This document shows positions 22,080 to 30,739 of a DNA stretch of 64,000 bases, piece by piece. This DNA is from Prorocentrum cordatum. Lineage: Eukaryota; Sar; Dinophyceae; Prorocentrales; Prorocentraceae. The DNA lies in assembly GCA_963575745.1 (NCBI GenBank), contig CAUYUJ010015962.1:239476-303475 (forward strand), given 5' to 3'. The position numbers and the translations under genes were made by a program. Numbering within the stretch: position 1 is the first letter of the stretch; each line of letters begins with the position of its first letter. The notes under the pieces are model-generated. The model worked only from the letters and a program-made list of their open reading frames with translations. It was not told the DNA's origin and did no database searches.

Positions 22080-22530
22080 CCACCCTTTCGTGAAAACGGC
22101 CTAGAACCGAAACCGACGGACCTGGGCCCGCAAAAACGCTGGCCGCGACGCCCCCTCGCGGCCCGAAAAAGGCCAACTCGCGAATCGACGTGTCAGGGTA
22201 GGAGGTCAATCAACCTCCGACAAAACTTTGGGCGTGGCTTCATGAGTGGGTCATCCATGGGGGGGTCAGAAACGGTCCCCTCTCGTGCCCCTTTCGGGCC
22301 CCTCCGGACCCCCCCGCTCGTTAGGGTACCGTTTGTTGCGACCCCCCCCATTCGGGGATGGGCAGACCCCCCTTTAGCACAACGTGGTTTAGTGAAAACG
22401 ACCTGAGGCCTAAACCTGGCGGGCGCGAGCCTGGAAAATAACAGCCACGGCGCCCTCTCGAGAACCGAAAACGGACAATTCACTAATCGACGTGTCACTG
22501 TTGGGGGTTCTGTCCACCCCCGACCCATTA
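22080..22530. repeat. two copies of the ~140-bp dispersed repeat
   Basis: Copies at 22,080-22,210 (CGTGAAAACGGCCTAG...ATCGACGTGTCAGGGT) and 22,370-22,530 (AGTGAAAACGACCTGAGG...ATCGACGTGTCACTG). Third copy at 15,693-15,860. 22,530-23,190 has no gene; a GGA tract lies at 23,039-23,110. Confidence 0.75.
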
Positions 22531-23194
22531 CGCAGCGCCCAAAACCTGCGTAAGCACACGCCCTCCGCGGAGCCGCGCGCACCTCGTGGGTCGACGCTCG
22601 CGGCCCGCTCGCCGCGCCCTTCCCCGGGCGCGCGGGGGGGCGCGCCGAGGGCAGCGCGAGCGGAAGCACCGCCAGGAGCGCGGGGAGGGCCCCCTGGACT
22701 TCACATTCGAGCGGGGGAGGGTCACAATTAGGGGCGGGGGGGTCACAGCCGAGCGGGGGGGTCACAAATGAGGGGAAGGCACTCTGGACTTCATAACAAA
22801 GCCGGGGTCACAAGTGGGGGGATCCGATATGAGCTATCTTGATGGGTTCGGGGGTGAGGGGCACAGGGGCCGCCCTCTCGTGGCGGGTCTGGGGGGGGTC
22901 TGACACTGCTCGTCTGGGAAGGCTGTGACCCCCCCCACCCCCACACACACACTGTTATCATGCGGAGTACCAGCGCCGATCAAGGAGCAGTCCGCGCGGA
23001 CCTCCAGATGTTTATACAGCCATCGTGCTCACCAAGGGATGAGGAGGACGAGGAGGAGGAAGAGGAGGAGGAGGAAGAGCAGGAGGTGGAGGAGCAGGAG
23101 GAGGGCAAAGGAGGGAACCGATGGGGCTCTCCTTGCCACGGGCCGCCGCGGCCCCGAATCCCCAGCCCTTGGGGGCTGAGGCGGCCCAGCGAGT

Positions 23195-23258
23195 CCTGCC
23201 AACCCTCCTCCAAAAGCCCTCCTCCCTTCGGGGAAGGGAGGGCCCAACAAAACCATGT

Positions 23259-23298
<40 letters not shown>

Positions 23299-23312
23299 AT
23301 ATATACATATAT
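23195..23312. repeat. hairpin-bearing direct repeat and (TA)n tract flanking the retrotransposon
   Basis: CCCTCCTCCCTTCGGGGAAG then GGAGGGCCCAACAAAAC (to 23,254) folds on itself and recurs at 30,478-30,535 beyond the other end of the element. A (TA)n microsatellite fills 23,260-23,310, up to the element terminus. Confidence 0.8.
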
Positions 23313-23557
23313 CGTAGACTGCCAACTGCCGCCTGGTCTTACGCAGAGCGCCAAGACAGCCCCACCACGCCAGCACGCCTGGAGACCCCAGGATCCCGCG
23401 GCGACGAGGAGGGGGGCGGAGCGGGCGTAGGCCCTGAGAAAGGCTAAAGACATCGCAACACATTCATTTCCCACGGCACAAGCATGATCCTGGGGGGTCC
23501 AACCCCGGTTATTGAAAAAGGGAAGCTGGCCGTTTCTTGACCAGCGACCTTGTGCCC
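23313..23557 (-). repeat. split direct repeat B2 (3' terminus of element)
   Basis: 245 bp, about 98% identical to B1. Its outer end abuts a (TA)n tract. Confidence 0.92.
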
Positions 23558-23622
23558 TGCATCGGCTCGGCGAGATACAAATGTACAGAAAGGAGAAAGA
23601 GGACGGAGGAGAGGAGGAGGTG

Positions 23623-23686
23623 GAGCCAAAAACTTGAGATGGGGCCGGCTACGATCGTGACAACGATAATATGGCACACCATCAAT
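23623..23686 (-). repeat. split direct repeat A2 (internal copy of 5' terminus)
   Basis: 64 bp identical to A1 except one base (CAACG against CAGCG on the plus strand). Directly adjoins B1. Confidence 0.92.
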
Positions 23687-23931
23687 CGTAGACTGCCAAC
23701 TGCCGCCTAGTCTTACGCAGAGCGCCAAGACAGCCCCACCACGCCAGCACGCCTGGAGACCCCAGGATCCCGCGGCGACGAGGAGGGGGGCGGAGCGGCC
23801 GGAGGCCCTGAGAAAGGCTAAAGACATCGCAACACATTCATTTCCCACGGCACAAGCATGATCCTGGGGGGTCCAACCCCGGTTATTGAAGAAGGGAAGC
23901 TGGCCGTTTCTTGACCAGCGACCTTGTGCCC
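23687..23931 (-). repeat. split direct repeat B1
   Basis: 245 bp, about four differences from B2. The recombinase frame ends inside it. Confidence 0.92.
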
Positions 23932-25022
23932 AAACTTCCAGAAACCTTCTTGGATCGGTTTACCGGAGGGCGGGTTCGGGTGGGACCTTTGAAAAACTCC
24001 AGGATCTCATTGCCGAGCCGAGGCGTTAACTGCTTTGCTCGAGCTATCTGTGCTGCGGAGAGCAACTGTCTGTTGCGCAACATGCCTGCAGGCTTGGAGT
24101 AACGCTTGACTGAATTGGCCGAGAGCCAACGACCACGCTGCTGGATAGTGCTCGCTGAAACTTTGAAATACCAGCTGTCGTGAGATGGGCCAGCATGACG
24201 CCACGAGTGGGGGGACAGAGGGAGTGAGGGAGAGAAATGCTGTGCCCGAAATTTCCTGCACATCTCCTCCCACTTTCCAAGCGAAACCTAGAAGAGAGGC
24301 CCTGTCGGCCGGACGCGGCAAAGGGCCCTCAGAAGCTCACTCACCCAGCCCCGGTTGTGGGCCCCCGCGACGGTGGAGGCGTCGAACACCCGGTTCTTGG
24401 CGGGCAGCGCTCCCGTCGCGGGGGCCACCGTGACGATGGTGTCGGGGCAGCCCGGCCTTGGCAGCGTGACATCTGCGGCCGTCAGCGCCAGCACCTCGCT
24501 CGGCCTGAGGTAGCAGTCGAAGGCGACCCAGGGCGCCGCTGCTGCCTCAGGCCCCTCAGAGCCCCAGCGGCCCTTGTCGTAGAACCAGTCGGCGGAGGCC
24601 AGCGTGAGGAACTCGTCGCTGAGCGAGTCTCGTGGACGTTCTGGGACCGCCCGCAGAAAACCTGCCAAGGCAGCCTTTGCCAAGGGGAAGGTCGCGTTGG
24701 CGCGCGGCGGCAGGCCCGGGACGTAGGCCGACCCGTAGATGGCGTAGCGGCCGCTCGACGGGTTGTCGCCATTCAAGAAAAGGCCGTCCAGGTACTTGTC
24801 GAGCACCACGTCCCAGTCATTGGGAGTCACTGGAGCGCACCCCTGGCGCGCGGCCCACTCCGCCAGCTCGGCGTGGGCTGCGGCATAGGCGCGCGCCGTC
24901 TGGGGCCGCACCGACGCACGCCGACACACCCCGTCGCTGGCGCCATGCGCCTCAGCGCGGCGGGCGGCCAGGCGCCGCCGCTCGCGCCGCCGTGCGGCGA
25001 GCCCGGCGATGGGCATCGGCAT
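23883..25022 (-). CDS. ORF3: tyrosine recombinase, one in-frame TAG
   Basis: From ATG 25022 the frame encodes a SAM-like core-binding domain (SVRPQTARAYAAAHAELAEW) and a catalytic domain. Visible catalytic residues: Arg in LRPSEVLALTAADV (24,490-24,515), the H-x-x-R box HSWRHAGPSHD (24,209-24,177) and the nucleophile Tyr in VKRYSKPAGM (codon 24,101-24,099) after IQQRGRW. It cuts and rejoins the circular cDNA during insertion. A TAG at 24,290-24,288 interrupts the frame after PTGPLF; the next residues (VSLGKWEEMCRKFRAQ) continue in the same frame, so this is a point nonsense change or a read-through site. It overlaps the end of ORF2 by about 70 bp in another frame. Confidence 0.9.
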
Positions 25023-28000
25023 CGGCGGCCTCGGCACGCCAGGGCTTCCCGTCCCAGAAGCCGACTGCCCCCTCCCACCCGAGTGGGCACCGGGGGATCG
25101 GCGGGAGCACCACTGGTCGGGCGGCACGGCCATCCTGCCCGACCGCGGCTGCCAGGCGTCGCTCCCAGCCGACGTCGCTGCGCGGTTCGCGCGGCCAGCG
25201 GAGGGAGCTCCGCGGAGCGGCATCCCGCAGCAGCCCCGCCACAGCACGCACCAGCTCAGGAGGGTACGCCGCCGCGAAGGCGGTCCTCCATGCGGCAGGC
25301 TGCCCCGCGAGCTGCACCTTGCCCTGCAGGCGAACGTGGGGCGCCGAGGGACAGGGGCAGCTGCGGTCCAGGAGGTGGCTGTTGGGCAGGGTGGAGTAGA
25401 TGACGGTCGGCTTCTGCCAGGGTGCGCCGAAGGCGCACATGTCGAAGAGGCATCTTCGCGCCGACAAACGTCGGAGCAGCCTCGCCACTCGAGGGACCTC
25501 GAAGATCCTTGAGCGGGCAGGGTTCTCGAGGAGCACGTGGATGTCGTTCTTGATGCAGAGCTGCAACACCCGGACGGTGAAGAGCACACAGCGCCATGAA
25601 CTCGGTGTAGTCGTCCCAGTCGATCTTGCTGGAGTCCAGGCCGTGCACGGTGTGCCCAGCAGCACGCACCAGACCAGGCCTTTCGACAGCCTGCTGAGGA
25701 CCTCGCTTGCCGCGCGACGGTCCAGCACATCATGATGCGGGCCATGGGCCACGTCGATTGGCGTGGCCACCCGAAGACCGGCCTCCGACGCGGCGGCCGT
25801 CGCTCGGCCGCAGCCCGAGAAGATCTCCAGGAAGGCTGGGCGCCCGCTGGTGAGGCCATCGGCCAGCCGCGGCGCCGTGCAGCCGGCGGCCGCGGCCGCC
25901 GCCGCCCGTCGTCGCTGGCGCCGAGTGGACCGCGGCGGCGTCCGGGGCTCCGACTCCGCGGCGGAGGCCCGAGGCGACTCGTCGCAGCTCGAGGGCTCTC
26001 GAGGGGAGCTCCGCCCGACGTCCTCTGGCGGGGCGGCGGGCGTCGGCGCCCATGCCGGGCCCGCGGCGGCGGCCGAGGGCAGCGCCCGCAGCCCGCGGCC
26101 CGCGAGCCGCTGTCCCGGTCGAAGCCACCCATGATGAGCCAGCCTGGAGTCGCCGTCGGAAGGATTCCGGGCGGTCTCCACGTAGCGCCGATGCCAAATG
26201 ATGCCGGCGGCGAGCTGGCACGCGGCCGCGCGGCGCGTGAGCCCGAGCAGCTCTCGATCTCGGGCTCGCCCGCGATCGAAGGCCAACGTCTCGGCGAGGT
26301 TGTCGCCGAAGGAGACCAGGTGCTTGCCGTGCGCGTCGCAGCACTCCGTCTCCCGGGTGAGTCCCAGCAGTGCCGCGCGGGCCTCCTTGCAGTGGATGGC
26401 GGCCGCTCGCTTCCAGCGCCCCACGACGCGGCGGTGCCGCCGCCTGGGGTCAGCGAAGGCCTCAGGCACATGGGGCGCCAGCCCGACGCGCTCCACCTGC
26501 GGCCGCTCCGCGGGGTGCTGCCGCGGGACGCCCTGCCTGAAGATGGCGCGCTCGTCGGGCGAAGGCTCGAGCTCGCCGTCGACCCAGGCAGAGAAGTCGC
26601 CAGCCGGCCCAGCGCTGCCCGCCAGGCCGCCCCGCAGCTCCTCCCCGGAGGCGATGGCGGTCGGGTCTTCATCGATGAACCGCCATCGCTCCCGCCAGAC
26701 TGCGACATCCCACAGCTGGTGCTGGTCCGCGGCGGAGACGTGCAGCGCGTAGCCCTCCGTCGAGGCGTCGCTGCAGTAGGCCCGGTCCAGCATCGGAGCG
26801 GCCAGGTCGAGGTGCGCGAAGTGGACGAGGTCCCTGGCGATCCGCAGCTCGTCGACCACGTCGGCTGGCAAGGGCAGAATCTCGGTGCCGCCCGCGCCCA
26901 CGAAGCGGTAGGCTGCCCCCAAGACGCTGAGGGCACACCGCCGCAGGCCGAAGTGATGCACCAGATGGCCCAAGAGCCCGCGGACATGGTTGGGCGAGAG
27001 CGCCCCGCGGTGGATGGCCTCCCCCAGGGCATGCCAGAGTCGCCAGCTGCGCCGGTGGCTGTGCCTGACCCAGCGCCGCTGGCCGTCGAAGACCAAGCCC
27101 ACCGCCTCGAAGGACTGCGCGGCGTCCACCCGCTCGTGGACCTGCAGGCCCATGCCGACCAGCTCGTCCACCACCGCGACGTGCAACCGCTCGACTGAGT
27201 CCTTGTCGCACCCGAGGATGTTGGCGTTGTCCACGTAGGGCGCGCAGACCGCCACTCCAGGCCGAAGGGGGGGAGGGGGCTGTCGGTCCCCGACGATGAC
27301 GGGCCCCAGCCCCAGGCGCAGCTGGGCTCGGCGACAAGCCTCGGACACGGCGCTGTGGCAGAAGTAGAGCGCCCAGCTCCACCTCATCGGCAGGCCCCCG
27401 AAGCAGACCTCGAGCTCATCCGTCGCGTCGACGGGGGTGTAGCCGTTGACCTCAGGATCGTAGACCTCGGCAACGCCGACCTCGCCAGCACGGCGAGACA
27501 CGCCAAGCCCGATGAAGTGCGAGACCGTAGGCGCCAGGAACTGGTGGAATCCGTCCTGCAGGTCGATCGACGCCCCCCAGAGCTCGGCCTCGTGAGTCGG
27601 GCTCGCCTCAACGAAGTGAGGGTCGAGGACCAGGCTCGACATGGCCGCGGTCGTGGCGAGGCGGGTGTAGGGGGCCTTGCGATGCAGCTGGTTAGTCGGC
27701 CGACAGTCCAGCACCATCCGCAGCATCCCCGTCTGCTTCGCCACGAAGAAGATGCCCGCGCGGGAAACGACCCGGCGGCGGTACGTGATGAGGCCGACGC
27801 AGTCGAGCTTCGAAATGAGGTCGTTCAAAAGGGCGGGCGACCTCCGCAGTCGCTCGTCCCAGTGTGGCCGCACGGGGGGCGGCCCCTCGGCCTCCGCCGG
27901 CAGCGCGATCCGGCGTGGGTCGTCCAGGTACACCCGCGCGGTTTCGCCCGCGAGCCCCGCGGCGTCCTGGGGTCGGACGTTGCCCTCTGTGACGGCGAGC

Positions 28001-28398
28001 AGCTCAGGCTCATAGGCAGCAACGGCCAGGGCGGTGTCACTCTCATACAGGTCTTTCGTCTTAAGGATCTCAGAAAGGGCCCCGTCCGGGCACAGATCAG
28101 ATTGTCGAGGCTGCGGCGCGGCGGCTTCTGCGGCGGTCGCGAGCCTCCTCCATGCCAGCCGCTGCGGACCCGAGAGCGGCCGACGAGGAGTCGCGTGGGA
28201 GAGCGGCCCTGGCGAGGGCACGCCCTTGGCCCGAGCACCCGCCAAGGCGTTGAACGCCGATGCCGCCGAAACCTGCAGTCGACGAAGCCCAGGGTCAGGA
28301 AGCAAAAGACCATCGGCGCCAGGCGACGCCGCACTAGATGAATTGGCATGTTCTGGCAGATCCAGAGGGAAAGGAGAACGTGGCCGAGGTGCCGCCAT
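24952..28398 (-). CDS. ORF2: reverse transcriptase - RNase H - C5-methyltransferase-like polyprotein
   Basis: 1,148 codons, uninterrupted. Residues ~190-400: reverse transcriptase with GIFFVAKQTGMLRMVLDCRP, motif A SIDLQDGFHQF and motif C YVDNANILG, where the second Asp of the usual YxDD is Asn. Residues ~540-720: RNase H with YCSDASTEGYALH, SFGDNLAETLAF and NPSDGDSR. Residues ~850-1,060: Rossmann-type methyltransferase with FLEIFSGCGRATAAA (AdoMet motif I), GTPCTAW (candidate motif IV catalytic Cys) and LLENPARS (motif VI-like). A DNA methyltransferase is a known companion in tyrosine-recombinase retrotransposons, but those are usually adenine-type; this one resembles the cytosine-5 family. 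No protease or DDE integrase is seen. Confidence 0.9.
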   Translation of the reverse strand: MAAPRPRSPFPLDLPEHANSSSAASPGADGLLLPDPGLRRLQVSAASAFNALAGARAKGVPSPGPLSHATPRRPLSGPQRLAWRRLATAAEAAAPQPRQSDLCPDGALSEILKTKDLYESDTALAVAAYEPELLAVTEGNVRPQDAAGLAGETARVYLDDPRRIALPAEAEGPPPVRPHWDERLRRSPALLNDLISKLDCVGLITYRRRVVSRAGIFFVAKQTGMLRMVLDCRPTNQLHRKAPYTRLATTAAMSSLVLDPHFVEASPTHEAELWGASIDLQDGFHQFLAPTVSHFIGLGVSRRAGEVGVAEVYDPEVNGYTPVDATDELEVCFGGLPMRWSWALYFCHSAVSEACRRAQLRLGLGPVIVGDRQPPPPLRPGVAVCAPYVDNANILGCDKDSVERLHVAVVDELVGMGLQVHERVDAAQSFEAVGLVFDGQRRWVRHSHRRSWRLWHALGEAIHRGALSPNHVRGLLGHLVHHFGLRRCALSVLGAAYRFVGAGGTEILPLPADVVDELRIARDLVHFAHLDLAAPMLDRAYCSDASTEGYALHVSAADQHQLWDVAVWRERWRFIDEDPTAIASGEELRGGLAGSAGPAGDFSAWVDGELEPSPDERAIFRQGVPRQHPAERPQVERVGLAPHVPEAFADPRRRHRRVVGRWKRAAAIHCKEARAALLGLTRETECCDAHGKHLVSFGDNLAETLAFDRGRARDRELLGLTRRAAACQLAAGIIWHRRYVETARNPSDGDSRLAHHGWLRPGQRLAGRGLRALPSAAAAGPAWAPTPAAPPEDVGRSSPREPSSCDESPRASAAESEPRTPPRSTRRQRRRAAAAAAAGCTAPRLADGLTSGRPAFLEIFSGCGRATAAASEAGLRVATPIDVAHGPHHDVLDRRAASEVLSRLSKGLVWCVLLGTPCTAWTPARSTGTTTPSSWRCVLFTVRVLQLCIKNDIHVLLENPARSRIFEVPRVARLLRRLSARRCLFDMCAFGAPWQKPTVIYSTLPNSHLLDRSCPCPSAPHVRLQGKVQLAGQPAAWRTAFAAAYPPELVRAVAGLLRDAAPRSSLRWPREPRSDVGWERRLAAAVGQDGRAARPVVLPPIPRCPLGWEGAVGFWDGKPWRAEAADADAHRRARRTAARAAAPGRPPR

Positions 28399-28447
28399 CC
28401 CAGACGAGCCAGGCGGCAGCGAACGCGATCGTGGGAAGGCCCACGTG

Positions 28448-29584
28448 TCACGACTTCGTCCCGTCCTTCTTGCGCCTGTCCGTCTCTTCCGCGAACAGTC
28501 GCTGTTGTTTGAGTGTGAAGGCCTCCGTCTTCTGCTCCTCCGCGATGAACTTGGCGAAGTCGCCTGTGGCCGCCGCCGTTCCCGAGTCCAAGGTCGATGC
28601 GATCATCATCTCGAGGCCTCGGAAGTCGGGACTCTTGGGCGAGCGCCGAACAGCGCGCTCGATGTGCATCACCCTTCGCGCCAGCACCTCCACGCCTGCC
28701 AGGCGGTAGATCTCCAGCTGGTCGAAACACAGCGTGTGGTGGAAGATGCTGAGGAGGGAGGCACGGTGGTGGGCGACGGCCGTGTCGGGGCCAATGCCCG
28801 AGGCCCGGACCCAGTAGTCGTGGTAGGTGCCGACCGTCTCCCCCGTCGAGCGGATCATCGTCATGAGCTCCATCGCCGCGCTCGGGCCCCTGAAAGGCCA
28901 GTCGGCGTCGGAGGAACCGTTCGCAGCGGCACCCGCACCAGTCGGCACCCGCTTCTGCAGCGCCGCCATCGCCTCGCGGAACTCGATGTACCGGTGCTCC
29001 TGCCCGTCCCTGACGATCGGCATCACCCGCGGGTCGCGACCCGCGCCCGACCTCTTCTCCTCCTTCCAGTCCTCGAGGTCTGCGGGGGCGACCCGCTCCA
29101 AGGCCGTCCAGCGGTCGTCGATGAGCCCCAGGGCCGTCGACCCCCGCTGCACGAAGCGCGCTGGGTTCCCCGACACGGCGGCATCGATCGGCTCCCCGAA
29201 CTGGTCCGCGCCCGTGTCCGAGACCACCCAGACCGCGACACCTCGCCCCGGAGGGGCGGCCACGCCCCCGATGAGCACCGCCAGCGCCTCGCCCTGCTAC
29301 TGGAGGGCCTGCAGCTGCTCCTCGGGGAGGTCGCCGAACATGTAGATGTCGCCCCGCACCCGCGCGGGCACCTCGCAACCTCGGGCGAGGGGCACCACCC
29401 GATGGTTGGCCAAGTCGAGGACCTCCACGTTGTAGTCCGGGGTCGAGACGACCCACTTCGTGCCATCGCCCACCCTGTTGAGGAGCAGGCGGTGGTGCCA
29501 CGTGAAGTTGTCGTCGTCCGGGAAGTCGATGGCCACCTGCGGGCTGGCGACGTCCAAGGCGAGGTCGCGAGGCCGCGCCGCCAT
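28448..29584 (-). CDS. ORF1: gag-like protein, one in-frame TAG
   Basis: Starts MAARPRDLALDV at 29,584 and ends KDGTKS at 28,448, 50 bp before the ORF2 ATG. A TAG at 29,299-29,297 (after LPEEQLQALQ) splits it, but the frame continues (QGEALAVLIGGV). No zinc knuckle is visible; the C-terminal half (YHDYWVRASGIGP, EIYRLAGVEVLARRVMHIER) looks helical. Position before the RT frame suggests the structural protein of the particle. The start codon overlaps the ORF0 stop as TAATG, a layout known for coupled termination-reinitiation. Confidence 0.75.
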
Positions 29585-30132
29585 TACTTGCGGCTACCCC
29601 GAGGTCGCCAGACCTCACTCTCGTCGGGCGTCTGAAGTCCTGACCGACTCGATGGACTCGGAGGCCCACCAGCGCCCAGAGCAGGCAGCCCACGAACAGG
29701 AGCGACGCCCGCCACGGCCGGCGCCGCGCCGAGGGCGACTCGGCCGATAGGCGGGACGCCGAGGCTCGCCCCGCCCTCCGCCGCTGCTGCGAAGCGGCCG
29801 TTGCCCCACCAGCGACACGCGCGGGCCGCCCACAGGAGCAGCGCCGCGCCCGCAAGGGGCAGAAGCCCGAGCAACCAGAGCCCGAGGCCGGCGCCGTGCG
29901 CCGCGGTGCAGGCCGGGCACGCCGGCACGATGACCTCCGGGCACGGAGGCGCCTCCGGGCAGGAGGCCGGGGGGCAGACCGCCGCCGGGCAGATCGGCTG
30001 CGGGCAGTGGTCCAGCTCGTGCGCGACCACACACGGCGCCGGCTCCAGCGGCGCGGGGCGGCCCGAGAGGCCACCGAGGAGCGAGCCCGCAAACCCAGCG
30101 ATCGCGGCGAACGCTGGATGGGCGGAGCGCAT
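29584..30132 (-). CDS. ORF0: small membrane protein with Cys-Pro repeats
   Basis: From ATG 30132: MRSAHPAFAAIAGFAGSLLG forms an N-terminal hydrophobic segment, followed by a Cys-Pro-rich stretch (CPQPICPAAVCPPASCPEA, then PCPEVIVPACPAC) and a second hydrophobic segment (GLGLWLLGLLPLAGAALLLW). About 182 residues; function unknown. It ends with TAA overlapping the next ATG. A longer frame to 30,234 exists but its upstream part lies in the terminal repeat. Confidence 0.65.
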   Translation of the reverse strand: MRSAHPAFAAIAGFAGSLLGGLSGRPAPLEPAPCVVAHELDHCPQPICPAAVCPPASCPEAPPCPEVIVPACPACTAAHGAGLGLWLLGLLPLAGAALLLWAARACRWWGNGRFAAAAEGGASLGVPPIGRVALGAAPAVAGVAPVRGLPALGAGGPPSPSSRSGLQTPDESEVWRPRGSRK

Positions 30133-30150
30133 CACACCTGGCTCAACCCT

Positions 30151-30214
30151 GAGCCAAAAACTTGAGATGGGGCCGGCTACGATCGTGACAGCGATAATAT
30201 GGCACACCATCAAT
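30151..30214 (-). repeat. split direct repeat A1 (5' terminus of element)
   Basis: 64 bp matching A2. On the element's sense strand it contains CGTAGCC, then CCATCTCAAG and TTTTTGGCTC in succession, pieces that resemble parts of the dinoflagellate spliced leader. Confidence 0.9.
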
Positions 30215-30310
30215 AGGCATATAGCTATAAACATATATGGAGGAGAAAAACGCCGTGTGTCAAGAAGACACGTGAGTAAACATATGTGTGAGCATAACAG
30301 TGTACATATG

Positions 30311-30317
<7 letters not shown>

Positions 30318-30341
<24 letters not shown>

Positions 30342-30475
30342 TGTATGTATGTGTGTATGTTTGTTTGTTTGTTTGTTTGTTTGTTTGTTTGTTTATTTGT
30401 TTGTTTGTTTGTATGTATGTATGTATGTATGTATGTATGTATGTATGTATGTATGTATGTATGTATGTATATACG
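30318..30475. repeat. (GTAT)n and (GTTT)n microsatellite
   Basis: ATGT units flank a central TTTG block (30,358-30,408). It abuts the second copy of the CCCTCCTCCCTT hairpin repeat (30,478-30,535). Confidence 0.95.
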
Positions 30476-30477
30476 TC

Positions 30478-30535
30478 CTGCCAGCCCTCCTCCTAAAGCC
30501 CTCCTCCCTTCCGGGAAGGGAGGGCCCAACAAAAC
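30478..30535. repeat. second copy of the hairpin-bearing flanking repeat
   Basis: CCCTCCTCCCTTCCGGGAAG then GGAGGGCCCAACAAAAC. Same orientation as the copy at 23,195-23,254. Confidence 0.85.
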
Positions 30536-30739
30536 GATCGGCGTTTGCGTGCCAATTCGTTGTCCTCTGCGGAACTGGGCGCCTTGGCGCGAGCGGCCGA
30601 ACGATCCCTGCAGCGGGACACTCTGGCAACACGGTTCCCGCCGCCAAAACCGTCGGTTGAACGACGGCACCGCGCAAAGGCCCCATCCCCTCACTGAAAA
30701 TTGTTTCGGGTCGGGCCGCGAGGTGGCAGAGGATCCTCG

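Larger units (their letters stand above)
23313..30214 (-). mobile_element. tyrosine-recombinase retrotransposon (DIRS/Ngaro/PAT type) with methyltransferase-like domain
   Basis: A 6.9-kb element transcribed leftward. In its own orientation: terminal repeat A1 (30,214-30,151), ORF0 (membrane), ORF1 (gag-like), ORF2 (reverse transcriptase, RNase H, C5-methyltransferase-like), ORF3 (tyrosine recombinase), then B1 (23,931-23,687), A2 (23,686-23,623), a 65-bp spacer and B2 (23,557-23,313). A1 and A2 are 64 bp with one difference; B1 and B2 are 245 bp with about four. This A1-body-B1-A2-B2 order is the split-direct-repeat design of PAT and Ngaro elements, which insert by a tyrosine recombinase instead of an integrase. 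No target-site duplication is seen, as expected. The only coding lesions noticed are two in-frame TAG codons, so the insertion is young. It sits in intron 3 of the M16 gene in the same orientation. Confidence 0.92.

Noticed and set aside
23262-23310. Target-site duplication of the retrotransposon in the TA tract
   Set aside because: No matching TA run directly adjoins the 30,214 end, and tyrosine-recombinase elements do not normally make duplications.
28034-29635. 533-codon plus-strand frame opposite the gag-like ORF, and similar antisense frames at 25.7-27.2 kb
   Set aside because: Shadows of GC-rich coding sequence; the minus-strand frames carry the recognisable motifs.
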